This document shows, piece by piece, positions 39,617 through 48,297 of a DNA stretch of 64,000 bases (position 1 is its first letter; every line of letters starts with the position of its first letter). The notes under the pieces were generated by a model. The model was given only the letters and a program-made list of their open reading frames with translations, had not been told where the DNA came from and did no database searches. The position numbers were made by a program, and so were the translations under genes. The stretch covers positions 42,424 through 106,423 of the forward strand of contig NZ_FOUY01000025.1 of the NCBI RefSeq assembly GCF_900115005.1, in the 5' to 3' direction. The DNA is from Pseudonocardia ammonioxydans. GTDB lineage: Bacteria; Actinomycetota; Actinomycetes; Mycobacteriales; Pseudonocardiaceae.

Positions 39617-40618
39617 GTGACTACCCCGCAGCGCCCGCAGCAGGGCGACATCCGGACCGCCCCGGCGTACGGCCGGGCCACCGTGGAGCAGGCCACCGGG
39701 CAGCCGTCCGGCGCGCCCGTCCCACCGATCCCCCAGCAGTGGGTGCCCGCCGGGCTCGCGCCCCAGCCGACCGGCTGGGCGCCACTGCCGCCCGCGCCGC
39801 GCAACGGCCTCGGCATCGCCGCGCTGTGCCTCGGCGTCGTCGGGCTGCTGTTCGGCATCGTCCCGTTCACCGGTTTCATCGCGTTCGCGCTCGGCGGGGT
39901 CGGGGTCATCCTGGGCGTGGCCGGGTTCGCCCGTGCCCGGCGCGGCACGGCCACCAACACGGTGACGGCCGTGTCCGGCACGGTCATCTCGGCGATCGCG
40001 ATCGCCCTGGGGGTCTGGGGCATGGTCATCGTGTTCACCGGCCTGAACCGGCTGGCCGAGGACCTGGAGAGCGTCCCGGGGCCGGTCGCCCCGATGTCCG
40101 CCCCGGTGGGCGGTGCCGGCCCGCAGGCCGGCGCGCCGCCGGCCGCCGCGACACCGGTGGAGGCGCCGGCCGACGAGACGCCCGCCCACGCGGCGCCGAC
40201 CCAGGACGCTCCCACCTACGAGGCGCCGTCGTACGAGGCGCCGTCGTACGGGACACCGTCCTACGAGTCGCCGTCCTACGGCTCGTCGAGCCTGCCCGCC
40301 TACGAGACCCCGGCGGCCGCCGGCCCGGTGAGCTACCGGCTCGAGGTCACCGGGACCGCCACGAGGATGATGCTGTCCTACGGCACCTCGAACGCGATGA
40401 GCTCGTCCTCGGACTACCGCTCGCTGCCCTGGTCGACGACGGTCGAGACCTCCGGCGACTGGCCCTACGCCTCGATCAGCGCCATCAGCTCGGGCCCGGG
40501 CTCGATCACCTGCACGATCACCGACACGGCCACCGGGGAGGTCGTCTCGACGCAGACCTCGCAGTCCCTGGACGACAGCGAGTACAGCTCGGCGAGCGTG
40601 TCCTGCACCGCACCCTGA
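39617..40618 (+). CDS. DUF4190-type membrane protein with MmpS-like C-terminal domain
   Basis: This 333-residue protein has a Gln/Pro-rich N-terminus, two membrane helices in a DUF4190-like arrangement (GLGIAALCLGVVGLLFGIVP; GTVISAIAIALGVWGMVIV), an external Pro/Tyr/Ser linker with YEAPS-type pentapeptides, and a C-terminal beta domain (SYRLEVTGTATRMMLSYGTS, SLPWSTTVETSGDW, ITCTITD, VSCTAP) matching MmpS accessory domains. MmpS proteins assist RND lipid exporters, but no MmpL gene is nearby. The linker is encoded by imperfect 15-bp repeats at 40223-40282. Confidence 0.75.
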   Translation: MTTPQRPQQGDIRTAPAYGRATVEQATGQPSGAPVPPIPQQWVPAGLAPQPTGWAPLPPAPRNGLGIAALCLGVVGLLFGIVPFTGFIAFALGGVGVILGVAGFARARRGTATNTVTAVSGTVISAIAIALGVWGMVIVFTGLNRLAEDLESVPGPVAPMSAPVGGAGPQAGAPPAAATPVEAPADETPAHAAPTQDAPTYEAPSYEAPSYGTPSYESPSYGSSSLPAYETPAAAGPVSYRLEVTGTATRMMLSYGTSNAMSSSSDYRSLPWSTTVETSGDWPYASISAISSGPGSITCTITDTATGEVVSTQTSQSLDDSEYSSASVSCTAP

Positions 40619-40695
40619 CGTGACCCGAGCCCTGACGTGACACGAGCCCACCGGGACGCCGGTGGGCAGCGTGGGCAGCGTGGGAGACCCGAGCC

Positions 40696-42780
40696 TCAGC
40701 CGCCCTGGCGCAGCTTCGCCAGCATCTCGTTGTAGGCCTTCAGCTCCGCGTCGTCGTCCCGCTCGGCCTGGCGGTCCTTGCGGGCGGCCTCCCGGGAATC
40801 GTCGCGCGACCACTGCACCACCAGCGTCACCAGCACCAGCAGCATCGGGATCTCGCCGGTCGCCCAGGCGATGCCGCCGCCGACCTTCTGGTCGTCGAGC
40901 AGGTCCAGCCACGGCAGCCCGACCTGGGCGTAGAAGTTCCGGCCGAGCACCTCCGACGAGCTCATCACGGCGATCCCGAAGAACGCGTGGAACGGCATCG
41001 TCGCCAGCAGCACCGCCAGCCGGCCCAGGTGCGGCAGCCGGTGCGGCGCGGTGTCGACACCGACCAGCGGCCAGAAGAACAGGTAGCCGACCAGCACGAA
41101 GTGCAGGTTCATCAGCTGGTGCGCCCAGTGGAACCGCAGCGCGCCGTCGAAGATCGGCGTGAAGTACAGGACGTAGAACGAGCCCACGAACAGCACCGCG
41201 GCGAACGCCGGGTGGGTCAGCACCCGCGCCACCGGCGAGTGCACGGCGGCGAGCAGCCACTCCCGCGGTCCCGGCTGGTGGTCGCGCCCGGCCGGGCGGA
41301 GGACCCGCAGGGCCAGCGTCACCGCGCCGCCCAGGGCGAGCAGGATCGGGGTGAGCATGTTCAGCGTCATGTGGCTGATCATGTGGACGCTGAACATGGA
41401 CGGCGCGTAGTGGCCCAGCCCGGACGACGTCGCGAACAGCAGCGCCGCGCAGCCCAGCATCCAGGCCCAGGTGCGTCCGACCGGCCAGCGCACACCCCGG
41501 GCGGCGAGCCTCCGGACCCCGGCCGCGTACAGGCCGGCGAGCAGCAGCGCACCGGTGCCGAACAGGATGTTCCAGCGCCACTCGACGAGCATCGTGATCG
41601 CGGAGAACGGACGCTCGACGTTCCAGCCGATCAGGGTCTCGAGCGCGGTGTCCGGGCGGGCGAGGAAGCGGGGCGGCACCAGCCGGGTCCCGGCGAGCGC
41701 GAGGGCCGCGACGAGCGCACCGGCCAGCGCCAGCACCGGCAGGAGCCGGTCCGTGCCGCGGGCGGCCGCGTCGGTACCGAGCGACCGCGCGAGTACCGCG
41801 GTGCCGGCGACGAGCAGCACCAGCAGCACGGCGGAGGCGGCCACGGTCCGCACGTAGGCGGAGCCGGTGAGCGGCCCGGCCCAGAGCGACACGACCTGGA
41901 AGACGATCTCGCCGATCAGGTAGAGCGTCCCGGCGCCGACCAGCAGTGCCCGGCCGCGGCGACCGGGTGCGCCCGCCGTCGCGCCACCGTGGATCCGGTA
42001 CGCGGCCAGCGCCGCGGCCACGCCGAGGAAGGTCACCCCGGCGACGGAGCGGATCATCGACGCGTCGCCGCTCCAGTCGTGGGCCATCCCGGTCGCGGCC
42101 GGGTGCACCGCCGCCGGGACCGCGGCGATGGCTGCGCTGACCAGGCCGAGCGCGGCGGCGGAACGCCAGCCGAGCGCGACCGCCGCGCCGCCCGAGACCA
42201 GCAGCAGCACGACGCCGGCGAGCACCCAGCCCATCGGCTCGTCCAGCGTGCCGGCCGGGGCGAGCCAGCCGAACGGCCCGGCCCCGGCCAGGTCCCCGAC
42301 CGAGGTGCCGGTGGTCTCGGCGACCGACAGCCATGCGGTCACGATCGCGGCCACACCGCCGACCAGCGCGGCGAGCGCGCCGCGGCGCAGCGCGCGGTAG
42401 CCCTGCACGCCCACGGTCCCGGAGGCCTGCGGCGGGGCGACGAACCCGGCCACCAGCAGTGACCCGGCGGCCAGCGCCATCCCGGCCACGGCGGCGACCC
42501 GCGAGAGGATCACCCCGATCCGGATGCCGTCGGGCGGGGTGGGCAGGCCGCCCTGGCGCCAGAAGCCGTCGTCGCCGATCGTGGCCGCGACGGCGATCCC
42601 CCCGCAGACGGCGATCAGCAGGACCGTCAGCGTGGTCGCCGTCGCGCGACGGTCCCGGCGTGTCACCGGGGCGGTGCCCCCGGCTGTGTCATCGATCGCG
42701 GGGCCGTCGATCGCGGGGCCGTCGGGTGCAGGACCCTCCGGCCGCGACCTCTCCGCCGCCGGTTCCGTGCTCGCGCTCAC
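40696..42780 (-). CDS. CopD-CtaG fusion copper membrane protein
   Basis: This 694-residue protein has about fifteen membrane segments. The first half resembles CopD copper importers (AGSLLVAGFVAP; VHPAATGMAHDWSGD). The second half is a CtaG/caa3-type assembly domain (SVHMISHMTLNMLTPILLAL; ALRFHWAHQLMNLHFVLVGY; MPFHAFFGIAVM) with many Met and His residues suited to copper. Its likely job is copper uptake or delivery to cytochrome c oxidase. GTG 42780 starts it. The CopA exporter lies ~1.1 kb away on the other strand. Confidence 0.88.
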   Translation of the reverse strand: MSASTEPAAERSRPEGPAPDGPAIDGPAIDDTAGGTAPVTRRDRRATATTLTVLLIAVCGGIAVAATIGDDGFWRQGGLPTPPDGIRIGVILSRVAAVAGMALAAGSLLVAGFVAPPQASGTVGVQGYRALRRGALAALVGGVAAIVTAWLSVAETTGTSVGDLAGAGPFGWLAPAGTLDEPMGWVLAGVVLLLVSGGAAVALGWRSAAALGLVSAAIAAVPAAVHPAATGMAHDWSGDASMIRSVAGVTFLGVAAALAAYRIHGGATAGAPGRRGRALLVGAGTLYLIGEIVFQVVSLWAGPLTGSAYVRTVAASAVLLVLLVAGTAVLARSLGTDAAARGTDRLLPVLALAGALVAALALAGTRLVPPRFLARPDTALETLIGWNVERPFSAITMLVEWRWNILFGTGALLLAGLYAAGVRRLAARGVRWPVGRTWAWMLGCAALLFATSSGLGHYAPSMFSVHMISHMTLNMLTPILLALGGAVTLALRVLRPAGRDHQPGPREWLLAAVHSPVARVLTHPAFAAVLFVGSFYVLYFTPIFDGALRFHWAHQLMNLHFVLVGYLFFWPLVGVDTAPHRLPHLGRLAVLLATMPFHAFFGIAVMSSSEVLGRNFYAQVGLPWLDLLDDQKVGGGIAWATGEIPMLLVLVTLVVQWSRDDSREAARKDRQAERDDDAELKAYNEMLAKLRQGG

Positions 42781-42905
42781 CGGGGACTCCTCCGCAGGTC
42801 GAACCGGGCGTGCCGGTCAGATCGTGCCGGCCCGCGCTCTCCCCACGATGGTCCCCGATGGCGTGCGGTGCGCGCCGCCCCGGGTAGCGGACGCCACCTG
42901 CGCGC

Positions 42906-44456
42906 TCAGTTCCCGCCGCCGGAGAGGCGGGACCACCACTGCTGGACCGTGTTCCAGAAGCTCTGCGCGTTCTGCCCGAGCTCGTTCGGATCGGGCAGGT
43001 TCGACGGCAGTTCGGTCGGGATGTTCGACGGCAGCTCCGTCGGGATGTTCGAGGGCAGGGTCGGGAACGGGAACCCGCCGTCCTCCTCGGAGGTGGGGCT
43101 GTCGGTGGTCTCCTCCGTCGTCTGCTCGGTGGTCTCCTCGGTCGTCTGCTCCGTCGTCGCCGGGGCGCTGGACTCCGTGGTGGGCGGGGCCTGGGTCTCG
43201 GAGCCGTCCCCGCCGAAGAGCAGGAACCCGATCAGCAGCACCAGCAGCGCCACCACGAACGCGCCGATCGCGATCCACTTCCCGGCCCCGGACGAGCCCA
43301 GGTCCCGCTGCTCGGGCTCGGGCTCCACCGGGGGTGGCGCGGCCGGTGATGGACCCGGCCCGGCCAGCGTCTCGGCGACCTGCCGGGCGTCCGCGCGGCG
43401 GTGCGGGTCGGTCACGGTGGCCTGGGAGATCGCCGAGTGGAGCGGTTCCGGGACGTCGCCGGGCACCACCGGGGCGCGGTTGACGCGCTCGGCGGCGCCC
43501 TGCAGCCCCTCGCCCTGGTACTCCTGCCGCCCGGTCCAGGCCTCCAGCAGCACCAGGCCGAGGGCGTAGACGTCGGTCGGCGGGCCCACACCGCGGCCCC
43601 GGACCTGTTCGGGGGACAGGTACGCCGGGGTGCCGATGATCTCCCCGGCGGCGGTGTGCCCGTCGGCGCCGAGCAGCGCGGCGACACCGAAGTCGGCGAG
43701 CCGGGCCCGGCCGTCGGAGTCGATGAGGATGTTGGACGGCTTCACGTCCCGGTGCGTGATGCCCTGGCCGTGGACGTAGGACAGGGTCTGCGCGACCTCG
43801 TTGCCGATCCGGCGGATGTCCTCGGGCGGCAGGTCCTCGCGGGCGATGACGTCCTTGAGCGTCGGCCCGTCGACCAGCTCCATCACCAGGTAGGCGCGCT
43901 CGGGCTCGACGGCGAAGTCGTGCACGGCGACCAGGCCGGGGTGGCGCAGGTTCGCCATGACCTGCGCCTCCTGCTCGAAGCGCTGGTCGGCGGTCGGGTC
44001 GTTGCCCGGGCCGAAGATCTTGACCGCGACCGGGCGGTTGAGCCGGGTGTCGGTGGCGCGGTGGACGTCGGCCATGCCGCCCTGCCCGATCAGCCCCTCC
44101 AGGCGGTACCGGCCACCGAGCAGTTCCGGTTCGGTGACCGGCGCCGGCATCATCCGGGTGGCGTCCGGGCGCTGCGGGCGGGGTGCGCCGTACGCCGCGG
44201 TCGGGGGCGGCCCCGTGCGGCGAGTCGGGTCCTCGCCCGGACCCATGCGACGGGTCGCGTCCGGCGGCGGCCCCTGGTGTGCGGCCGGGCCCTGCGGCGG
44301 GGGCGGACCGCCCTGCTGTTGCGGCGGCGGGCCGACGCGGCGGGTCGCGTCCGGCGGCGGCCCGGGCGCGTGATCGGGTTGCCGGCGGCGGTTGCCGGTC
44401 TGCCACGGACCGGGCGCACCCCGGCGGGTGCGGTCCGGATCGTCCCCCCGCTGCAC
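42906..44456 (-). CDS. Membrane Ser/Thr protein kinase with repeat-rich tails
   Basis: This 516-residue protein has a Pro-rich N-terminal tail (residues 1-~110) with repeated PDATRR-type motifs, a Hanks kinase domain (GQGGMADVH loop, VAVKIFG lysine, ITHRDVKPSNIL, ADFGVAAL, GTPAYLSPEQ), one membrane helix (WIAIGAFVVALLVLLIGFLL), and a short external Thr/Glu-rich then PSNIPTEL-repeat tail. No PASTA repeats are present. The repeated Thr sites could be autophosphorylated and bind FHA partners, which is inference. GTG 44456 follows GGGAGG at five bases. Confidence 0.92.
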   Translation of the reverse strand: MQRGDDPDRTRRGAPGPWQTGNRRRQPDHAPGPPPDATRRVGPPPQQQGGPPPPQGPAAHQGPPPDATRRMGPGEDPTRRTGPPPTAAYGAPRPQRPDATRMMPAPVTEPELLGGRYRLEGLIGQGGMADVHRATDTRLNRPVAVKIFGPGNDPTADQRFEQEAQVMANLRHPGLVAVHDFAVEPERAYLVMELVDGPTLKDVIAREDLPPEDIRRIGNEVAQTLSYVHGQGITHRDVKPSNILIDSDGRARLADFGVAALLGADGHTAAGEIIGTPAYLSPEQVRGRGVGPPTDVYALGLVLLEAWTGRQEYQGEGLQGAAERVNRAPVVPGDVPEPLHSAISQATVTDPHRRADARQVAETLAGPGPSPAAPPPVEPEPEQRDLGSSGAGKWIAIGAFVVALLVLLIGFLLFGGDGSETQAPPTTESSAPATTEQTTEETTEQTTEETTDSPTSEEDGGFPFPTLPSNIPTELPSNIPTELPSNLPDPNELGQNAQSFWNTVQQWWSRLSGGGN

Positions 44457-44648
44457 GGGCCCTCCCGGTGGTCGTCGTCGCGGGCCGGCACGCGCACGCG
44501 CCGTCCGTCCGCCTCACGGGCGGAAAGGTCGGCCGACCGTACCGTCACCCCCGGCGCGGGAACCGGCTCGGCACGCGGGCCCACGGAGTGATCGACAATC
44601 GCGGAGCGTCGCGTACGGCGCGCGTGCGTGACGCGCCGGGGCGCCCGG

Positions 44649-45521
44649 TCACCCGGTGGTGATCACCCGCTGCAGCAGCTCCGCGATCGGCTCCGGGTGG
44701 ATCTGGACGCCGATGTGGGTGGCGTCGAGGTCGTGCACGACGAACCGGTTGTCCGGGGTCAGCGCATCCGCCTCGGCGATGTAGCGGTCCTGCAGCGCGA
44801 GCGGCATCGCCCGGTCCGCGGGGAGCCGGACGTAGTGGCGCGGGATCCGGCCCCAGGTGTCCGGGTTCGCGCGGATCAGCTCGTCCTCGATCACGATCGA
44901 CTCGTCCGGGTCCTGCGCGTGCAGGTAGGTCAGCAGCTCGTCGCGGGTGCCGTCGGCGAGCAGCGCCTCCTGCAGGACGTCGAGCAGCTCCGCGTCGGCG
45001 GTGCCCCAGTCGAACCGCAGCGCGCCGACGAGGCCCGGATCGGCGAGGAGCAGCCCGGCGGTGCGGTGCAGCAGGCTCTCCGCGTTCTCCGGGGAGGCGT
45101 GGTACTCGCCGACCCCGGCGGACACGGGGCAGTGCGCCGAGATGTAGACGAGCCGGTCCACCAGCTCCGGGTGGGCGTTGCCGACGGCGTTCAGGGTGGC
45201 GCCGCCGCGGCTGGCGCCGACCAGCACGACCGGGCCGTGCTCCTTCGCGCGGCGCAGGACGGCGGCGACCGACGCGAGGTCGTCGGAGGTGCCGACCCCG
45301 GCGATCCCGCTGCGTTCGGACGCCAGCAGCTCCGGGTCCCGGGTGCCGAGCAGACCGCGCGGTATGCGGGCGCCGAAGCCGTGCCCGGGCAGGTCCACGG
45401 CCAGCGCCCGCACCCCGCGGAGCGCGAGCTCGCGGACCGCGGGGCCCCAGGACGCCGAGTTGCAGGACGCGCCGTGCACCAGGACGACGGTCGGTTCAGC
45501 GGTACTCACGATGCTGATCAT
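44649..45521 (-). CDS. Alpha/beta hydrolase, esterase EstC/salicylate esterase-like
   Basis: This 290-residue hydrolase has VLVHGASCNSASWGPAVREL with VDLPGHGFG, nucleophile elbow VGASRGGATL, and the C-terminal His in DLDATHIGVQIHPE. It resembles the plant salicylate esterase/EstC group. The substrate is unknown. The start is unsure: ATG 45521 is chosen, but ATG 45548 and GTG 45509 are in frame and none has a clear ribosome-binding site. It lies downstream of the geranylgeranyl reductase-like gene, separated by a hairpin. Confidence 0.82.
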   Translation of the reverse strand: MISIVSTAEPTVVLVHGASCNSASWGPAVRELALRGVRALAVDLPGHGFGARIPRGLLGTRDPELLASERSGIAGVGTSDDLASVAAVLRRAKEHGPVVLVGASRGGATLNAVGNAHPELVDRLVYISAHCPVSAGVGEYHASPENAESLLHRTAGLLLADPGLVGALRFDWGTADAELLDVLQEALLADGTRDELLTYLHAQDPDESIVIEDELIRANPDTWGRIPRHYVRLPADRAMPLALQDRYIAEADALTPDNRFVVHDLDATHIGVQIHPEPIAELLQRVITTG

Positions 45522-45638
45522 GCCGGGTGCGGGGGCGGTGATGTCCATCGAGTTCCGGCTCCGCGCCCGGGGACCGGCACGGTTCCGCGCGACCGTCGTC
45601 GCCGGGCTCGGCTCGCCGCCCCGGCGTGCTCGTGCTCC

Positions 45639-45681
45639 GAGGGGCACCCCGGTGGCGCTGTGTGCCCCGAGGGTGCCCCTG
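45639..45681. terminator. GAGGGGCACCC-type hairpin, second copy
   Basis: AGGGGCACCC (45640-45649) pairs with GGGTGCCCCT (45671-45680). It uses the same core as the 12655-12709 hairpin and lies just after the reductase gene stop (minus strand), so it is the likely terminator of that gene. Confidence 0.6.
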
Positions 45682-45701
45682 GGGGCGTCCGGTGCGCGGG
45701 G

Positions 45702-47009
45702 TCAGCGTGCGGGGGCCGGGGTGCGCAGGTCGGCGGCGGGGAACGGCGGCCGGTCGTCGAGGCGCACCGACAGCTTCCCGGCGGCGCGCCAGGCGCGGGC
45801 GGTGAGGTCGCGGTCCTCGTCGGTCACCAGGTTCCCCATCACGCGCAGCGCGACGGTCATCAGCGCCCGCGACCGCATCCCGACCGGGCCGGCCAGCGGC
45901 AGCAGCCGCGGGATCGTGATCAGCCCGGCCAGCCGGCGGGCGATCGAGAACGCCTGCCCGTAGTGCGAGCGCAGGGTCGCGGCCCACGCGGGGGAGAGGT
46001 CCGCCTCGGTGGCGAGCAGCTCGGCCACCAGCCGGCCGGTCTCCAGGCCGTAGTCGATGCCCTCACCGTTGAGCGGGTTCACGCAGCCCGCCGCGTCGCC
46101 GATCAGCGCCCAGTTCGGCCCGGCGACACCGGAGACGGCGCCGCCCATCGGCAGCAGCGCCGACCGCACGAGCTCCACCTCGGGGCCGAGCTCCCAGTCG
46201 GCGCGCCGGGCGTCGGCGTAGTGCTTGATCAGGCCGCGCAGCTTGAGGTTGGCCGGGCGGCGGTCGGTCGCCAGCGTGCCGACGCCGATGTTGACCCGGC
46301 CGTCGTTCAGCGGGAACAGCCAGCCGTACCCGGCCAGCACCTCGTCGGACGCGCCGCGCAGCTCCAGGTGCGAGCTGATCCAGTCGTCGTCGTGCCGGCC
46401 CGAGGTGATGTAGCCGCGGGCGGCGACGCCGTACGCGGTGTCCTGGTGCCACTCCCGGCCGAGCACCCGGCCCAGCGTGGAGCGGGCACCGTCGGCGACG
46501 ACCAGGCGCCGGCAGCGGACCGAACGGCCGTCGGCGAACACGACCGACTCGACCCGGTCGCCGGCGAACACGACGTCGACCGCCTTCGCGCTCTCCAGCG
46601 GTGTCGCGCCGGCGTCGAGCGCGGCGCGGCGGATGCCGGCGTCGAGCTCGGTGCGCGGGATCGCCGACCCGTGCGCCGGCAGCGACCCGCCCGGCCACGG
46701 CAGCTCCAGGACCTGGCCGAACCCGTGCGCGCGCAACCCGCGGTTGGTGCCGTGCCCGTCGACCCAGTCGCCGAGGCCGAGCCGGGTGAGCTCGGCGATC
46801 GCCCGCGGGGTCAGCCCGTCCCCGCAGGCCTTGTCGCGGGGGAACGTGGCGGAGTCGGCGAGGACGACGTCGCACCCGTGCCGGGCGGCCCACGCCGCCG
46901 CCGCCGCACCGGCCGGTCCCGCCCCGACGACCAGGACGTCGGTCTGCTCCGGCCCGGCCGGGGTGGCGTCCGAGTCGGGGGTGCTCGGCGACGAAGCGGA
47001 GACGGTCAT
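45702..47009 (-). CDS. Geranylgeranyl reductase family FAD-dependent oxidoreductase (menaquinone reductase-like)
   Basis: This 435-residue flavoprotein has the GxGxxG dinucleotide motif (VVGAGPAGAAAAAW), the conserved PRDKACGDGLTPRA segment, and the second FAD motif GDAAGCVNPLNGEGIDYGLE typical of the geranylgeranyl reductase family. Mycobacterial relatives saturate one isoprene unit of menaquinone (MenJ). Whether this one acts on menaquinone or another polyprenyl lipid is not decided by sequence. ATG 47009 starts it. Confidence 0.87.
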   Translation of the reverse strand: MTVSASSPSTPDSDATPAGPEQTDVLVVGAGPAGAAAAAWAARHGCDVVLADSATFPRDKACGDGLTPRAIAELTRLGLGDWVDGHGTNRGLRAHGFGQVLELPWPGGSLPAHGSAIPRTELDAGIRRAALDAGATPLESAKAVDVVFAGDRVESVVFADGRSVRCRRLVVADGARSTLGRVLGREWHQDTAYGVAARGYITSGRHDDDWISSHLELRGASDEVLAGYGWLFPLNDGRVNIGVGTLATDRRPANLKLRGLIKHYADARRADWELGPEVELVRSALLPMGGAVSGVAGPNWALIGDAAGCVNPLNGEGIDYGLETGRLVAELLATEADLSPAWAATLRSHYGQAFSIARRLAGLITIPRLLPLAGPVGMRSRALMTVALRVMGNLVTDEDRDLTARAWRAAGKLSVRLDDRPPFPAADLRTPAPAR

Positions 47010-47103
47010 GGGGCCAGTGTCGCAACCCGCCGTCCGGCGCCGCCGCCGAGCGTGCTCCCGGTCACGACCGCTCACGATGTCCGCAAGTGGCTACGGTGTG
47101 GTC

Positions 47104-47502
47104 ATGCCCCGTCCGGAGAGCCTCGACCAGGCGCGGTCCGAGGCCGTGCGCGCCGTCGCGTCCCGGACCCCCGGGCTGGAGCTCCTGGTCCTGCACGGAT
47201 CCCGCAGCCGCGGCGAGGCCCACCCGGGGTCGGACTGGGACCTGGGGTACCTGGGCGACGTCGATCCCGCCGGGCTCCTGGACGCGATCACGAGCGCGCT
47301 CGGCACCGACGCCGTCGACCTCGTCGACCTCGCCCGCACCACCGCCCTGCTCCGGTTCGAGGCCGCGCGGGACGGGATCTGCCTGTACGAGTCGGCCGGA
47401 GCCCACCTCGAGTTCGTCCTCGACGCCACCAGGTTCTGGTGCGACGCCGGCCCCGTCATCCGGCGGGCACAGGAGGACGTGCTCGCGGAGCTGGGCCGAT
47501 GA
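47104..47502 (+). CDS. MntA-type nucleotidyltransferase antitoxin
   Basis: This 132-residue minimal nucleotidyltransferase has the motif GSX10DXD exactly: G32-S33, then D44-W-D46. It directly precedes and overlaps (ATGA) a HEPN protein. In type VII toxin-antitoxin modules MntA transfers AMP to a Tyr in the HEPN toxin and silences it. The conserved catalytic residues and partner support that role here. Confidence 0.87.
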   Translation: MPRPESLDQARSEAVRAVASRTPGLELLVLHGSRSRGEAHPGSDWDLGYLGDVDPAGLLDAITSALGTDAVDLVDLARTTALLRFEAARDGICLYESAGAHLEFVLDATRFWCDAGPVIRRAQEDVLAELGR

Positions 47503-47918
47503 CCCGGGGGATCCGGCCGGAGCTCCTGGCCGAGCGGGCCGCGACCGTCCGCCGTCACCTCGACCGGGTCGCCGACCGGCTGCCGCGGGACCCGGCCGAT
47601 CTGGCACCCATGACCGACGCCACGGACGCGGTGGTCCTGCATCTCTGGCAGGCGATCCAGGTGGTGATCGACACCGCCATGTCGTCCTGCGTCACGATGG
47701 GCCTGGGCTCGCCGGCGACGTACGGCGACGCCTTCCGGGCACTCGGCCGGTACGGCGTCCTGGATGTCGCACTCGCGGAGCGGCTCGCCCGGGCGGCCGC
47801 GTTCCGCAACCTCCTCGTCCACGCCTACGGGGAGCTGGACCTCCGCCGGGTGCACGTGATCGCTTCCGAAGGGGAGGCCGACCTGCTCGCCTTCCTCGCG
47901 GCGCTGCGCGACGCCTGA
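47499..47918 (+). CDS. HepT-type HEPN RNase toxin (DUF86)
   Basis: This 139-residue all-helical protein has R103-N-L-L-V-H108-A-Y110, the RX4HXY motif of HepT toxins: Arg and His form the RNase site and the Tyr is the AMPylation target of MntA. It starts four bases inside the mntA-like gene. Together they look like an intact type VII toxin-antitoxin pair. It ends two bases before a convergent PH-domain gene. Confidence 0.87.
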   Translation: MTRGIRPELLAERAATVRRHLDRVADRLPRDPADLAPMTDATDAVVLHLWQAIQVVIDTAMSSCVTMGLGSPATYGDAFRALGRYGVLDVALAERLARAAAFRNLLVHAYGELDLRRVHVIASEGEADLLAFLAALRDA

Positions 47919-47920
47919 GC

Positions 47921-48289
47921 TCAGGGGCGGGTCAGGTGCCCGAGGATGACGTCGTGCGCGAGGCGGGCCTTGTCGTCGCCCCGGAACTCGACCTCGTAGG
48001 TGTGCGACCCGACGGTCACCGAGATCGTGCTGGAGCTCGCGAACCGGCCCAGCACGTTGCGGTCCGCGACGAACGAGACGGTGCCGATCCGCGAGTACGG
48101 GATCGAGGTGATCGCCGTCTTCTTCCCGGCGAACGAATTGTCCTGCAGCACCACCCGCAGGTCGGTCAGGCCGAGGAAGCCGGTGCCGGTGCCGACCGCG
48201 TCGAGCACGGCGACGATCCGCTCGCCCTCCAGCAGGCCGGCCGCCACCTTGTCCAGCTGGTCACGCTTGTCGAAGACGGGCTCGCTCAT
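47921..48289 (-). CDS. Bacterial PH-domain protein
   Basis: This 122-residue protein has a short helical start (FDKRDQLDKVAAGLLEGERI) then a single bacterial PH-like domain (GFLGLTDLRVVLQDNSFAGK, SIPYSRIGTVSF, TYEVEFRGDDKARL). The role of such proteins is unknown. ATG 48289 is preceded by GGGA; an ATG at 48301 overlaps the upstream stop as ATGA and is an equally possible start. It is the second gene of an operon with the nucleosidase. Confidence 0.75.
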   Translation of the reverse strand: MSEPVFDKRDQLDKVAAGLLEGERIVAVLDAVGTGTGFLGLTDLRVVLQDNSFAGKKTAITSIPYSRIGTVSFVADRNVLGRFASSSTISVTVGSHTYEVEFRGDDKARLAHDVILGHLTRP

Positions 48290-48297
48290 GGGTCCCA

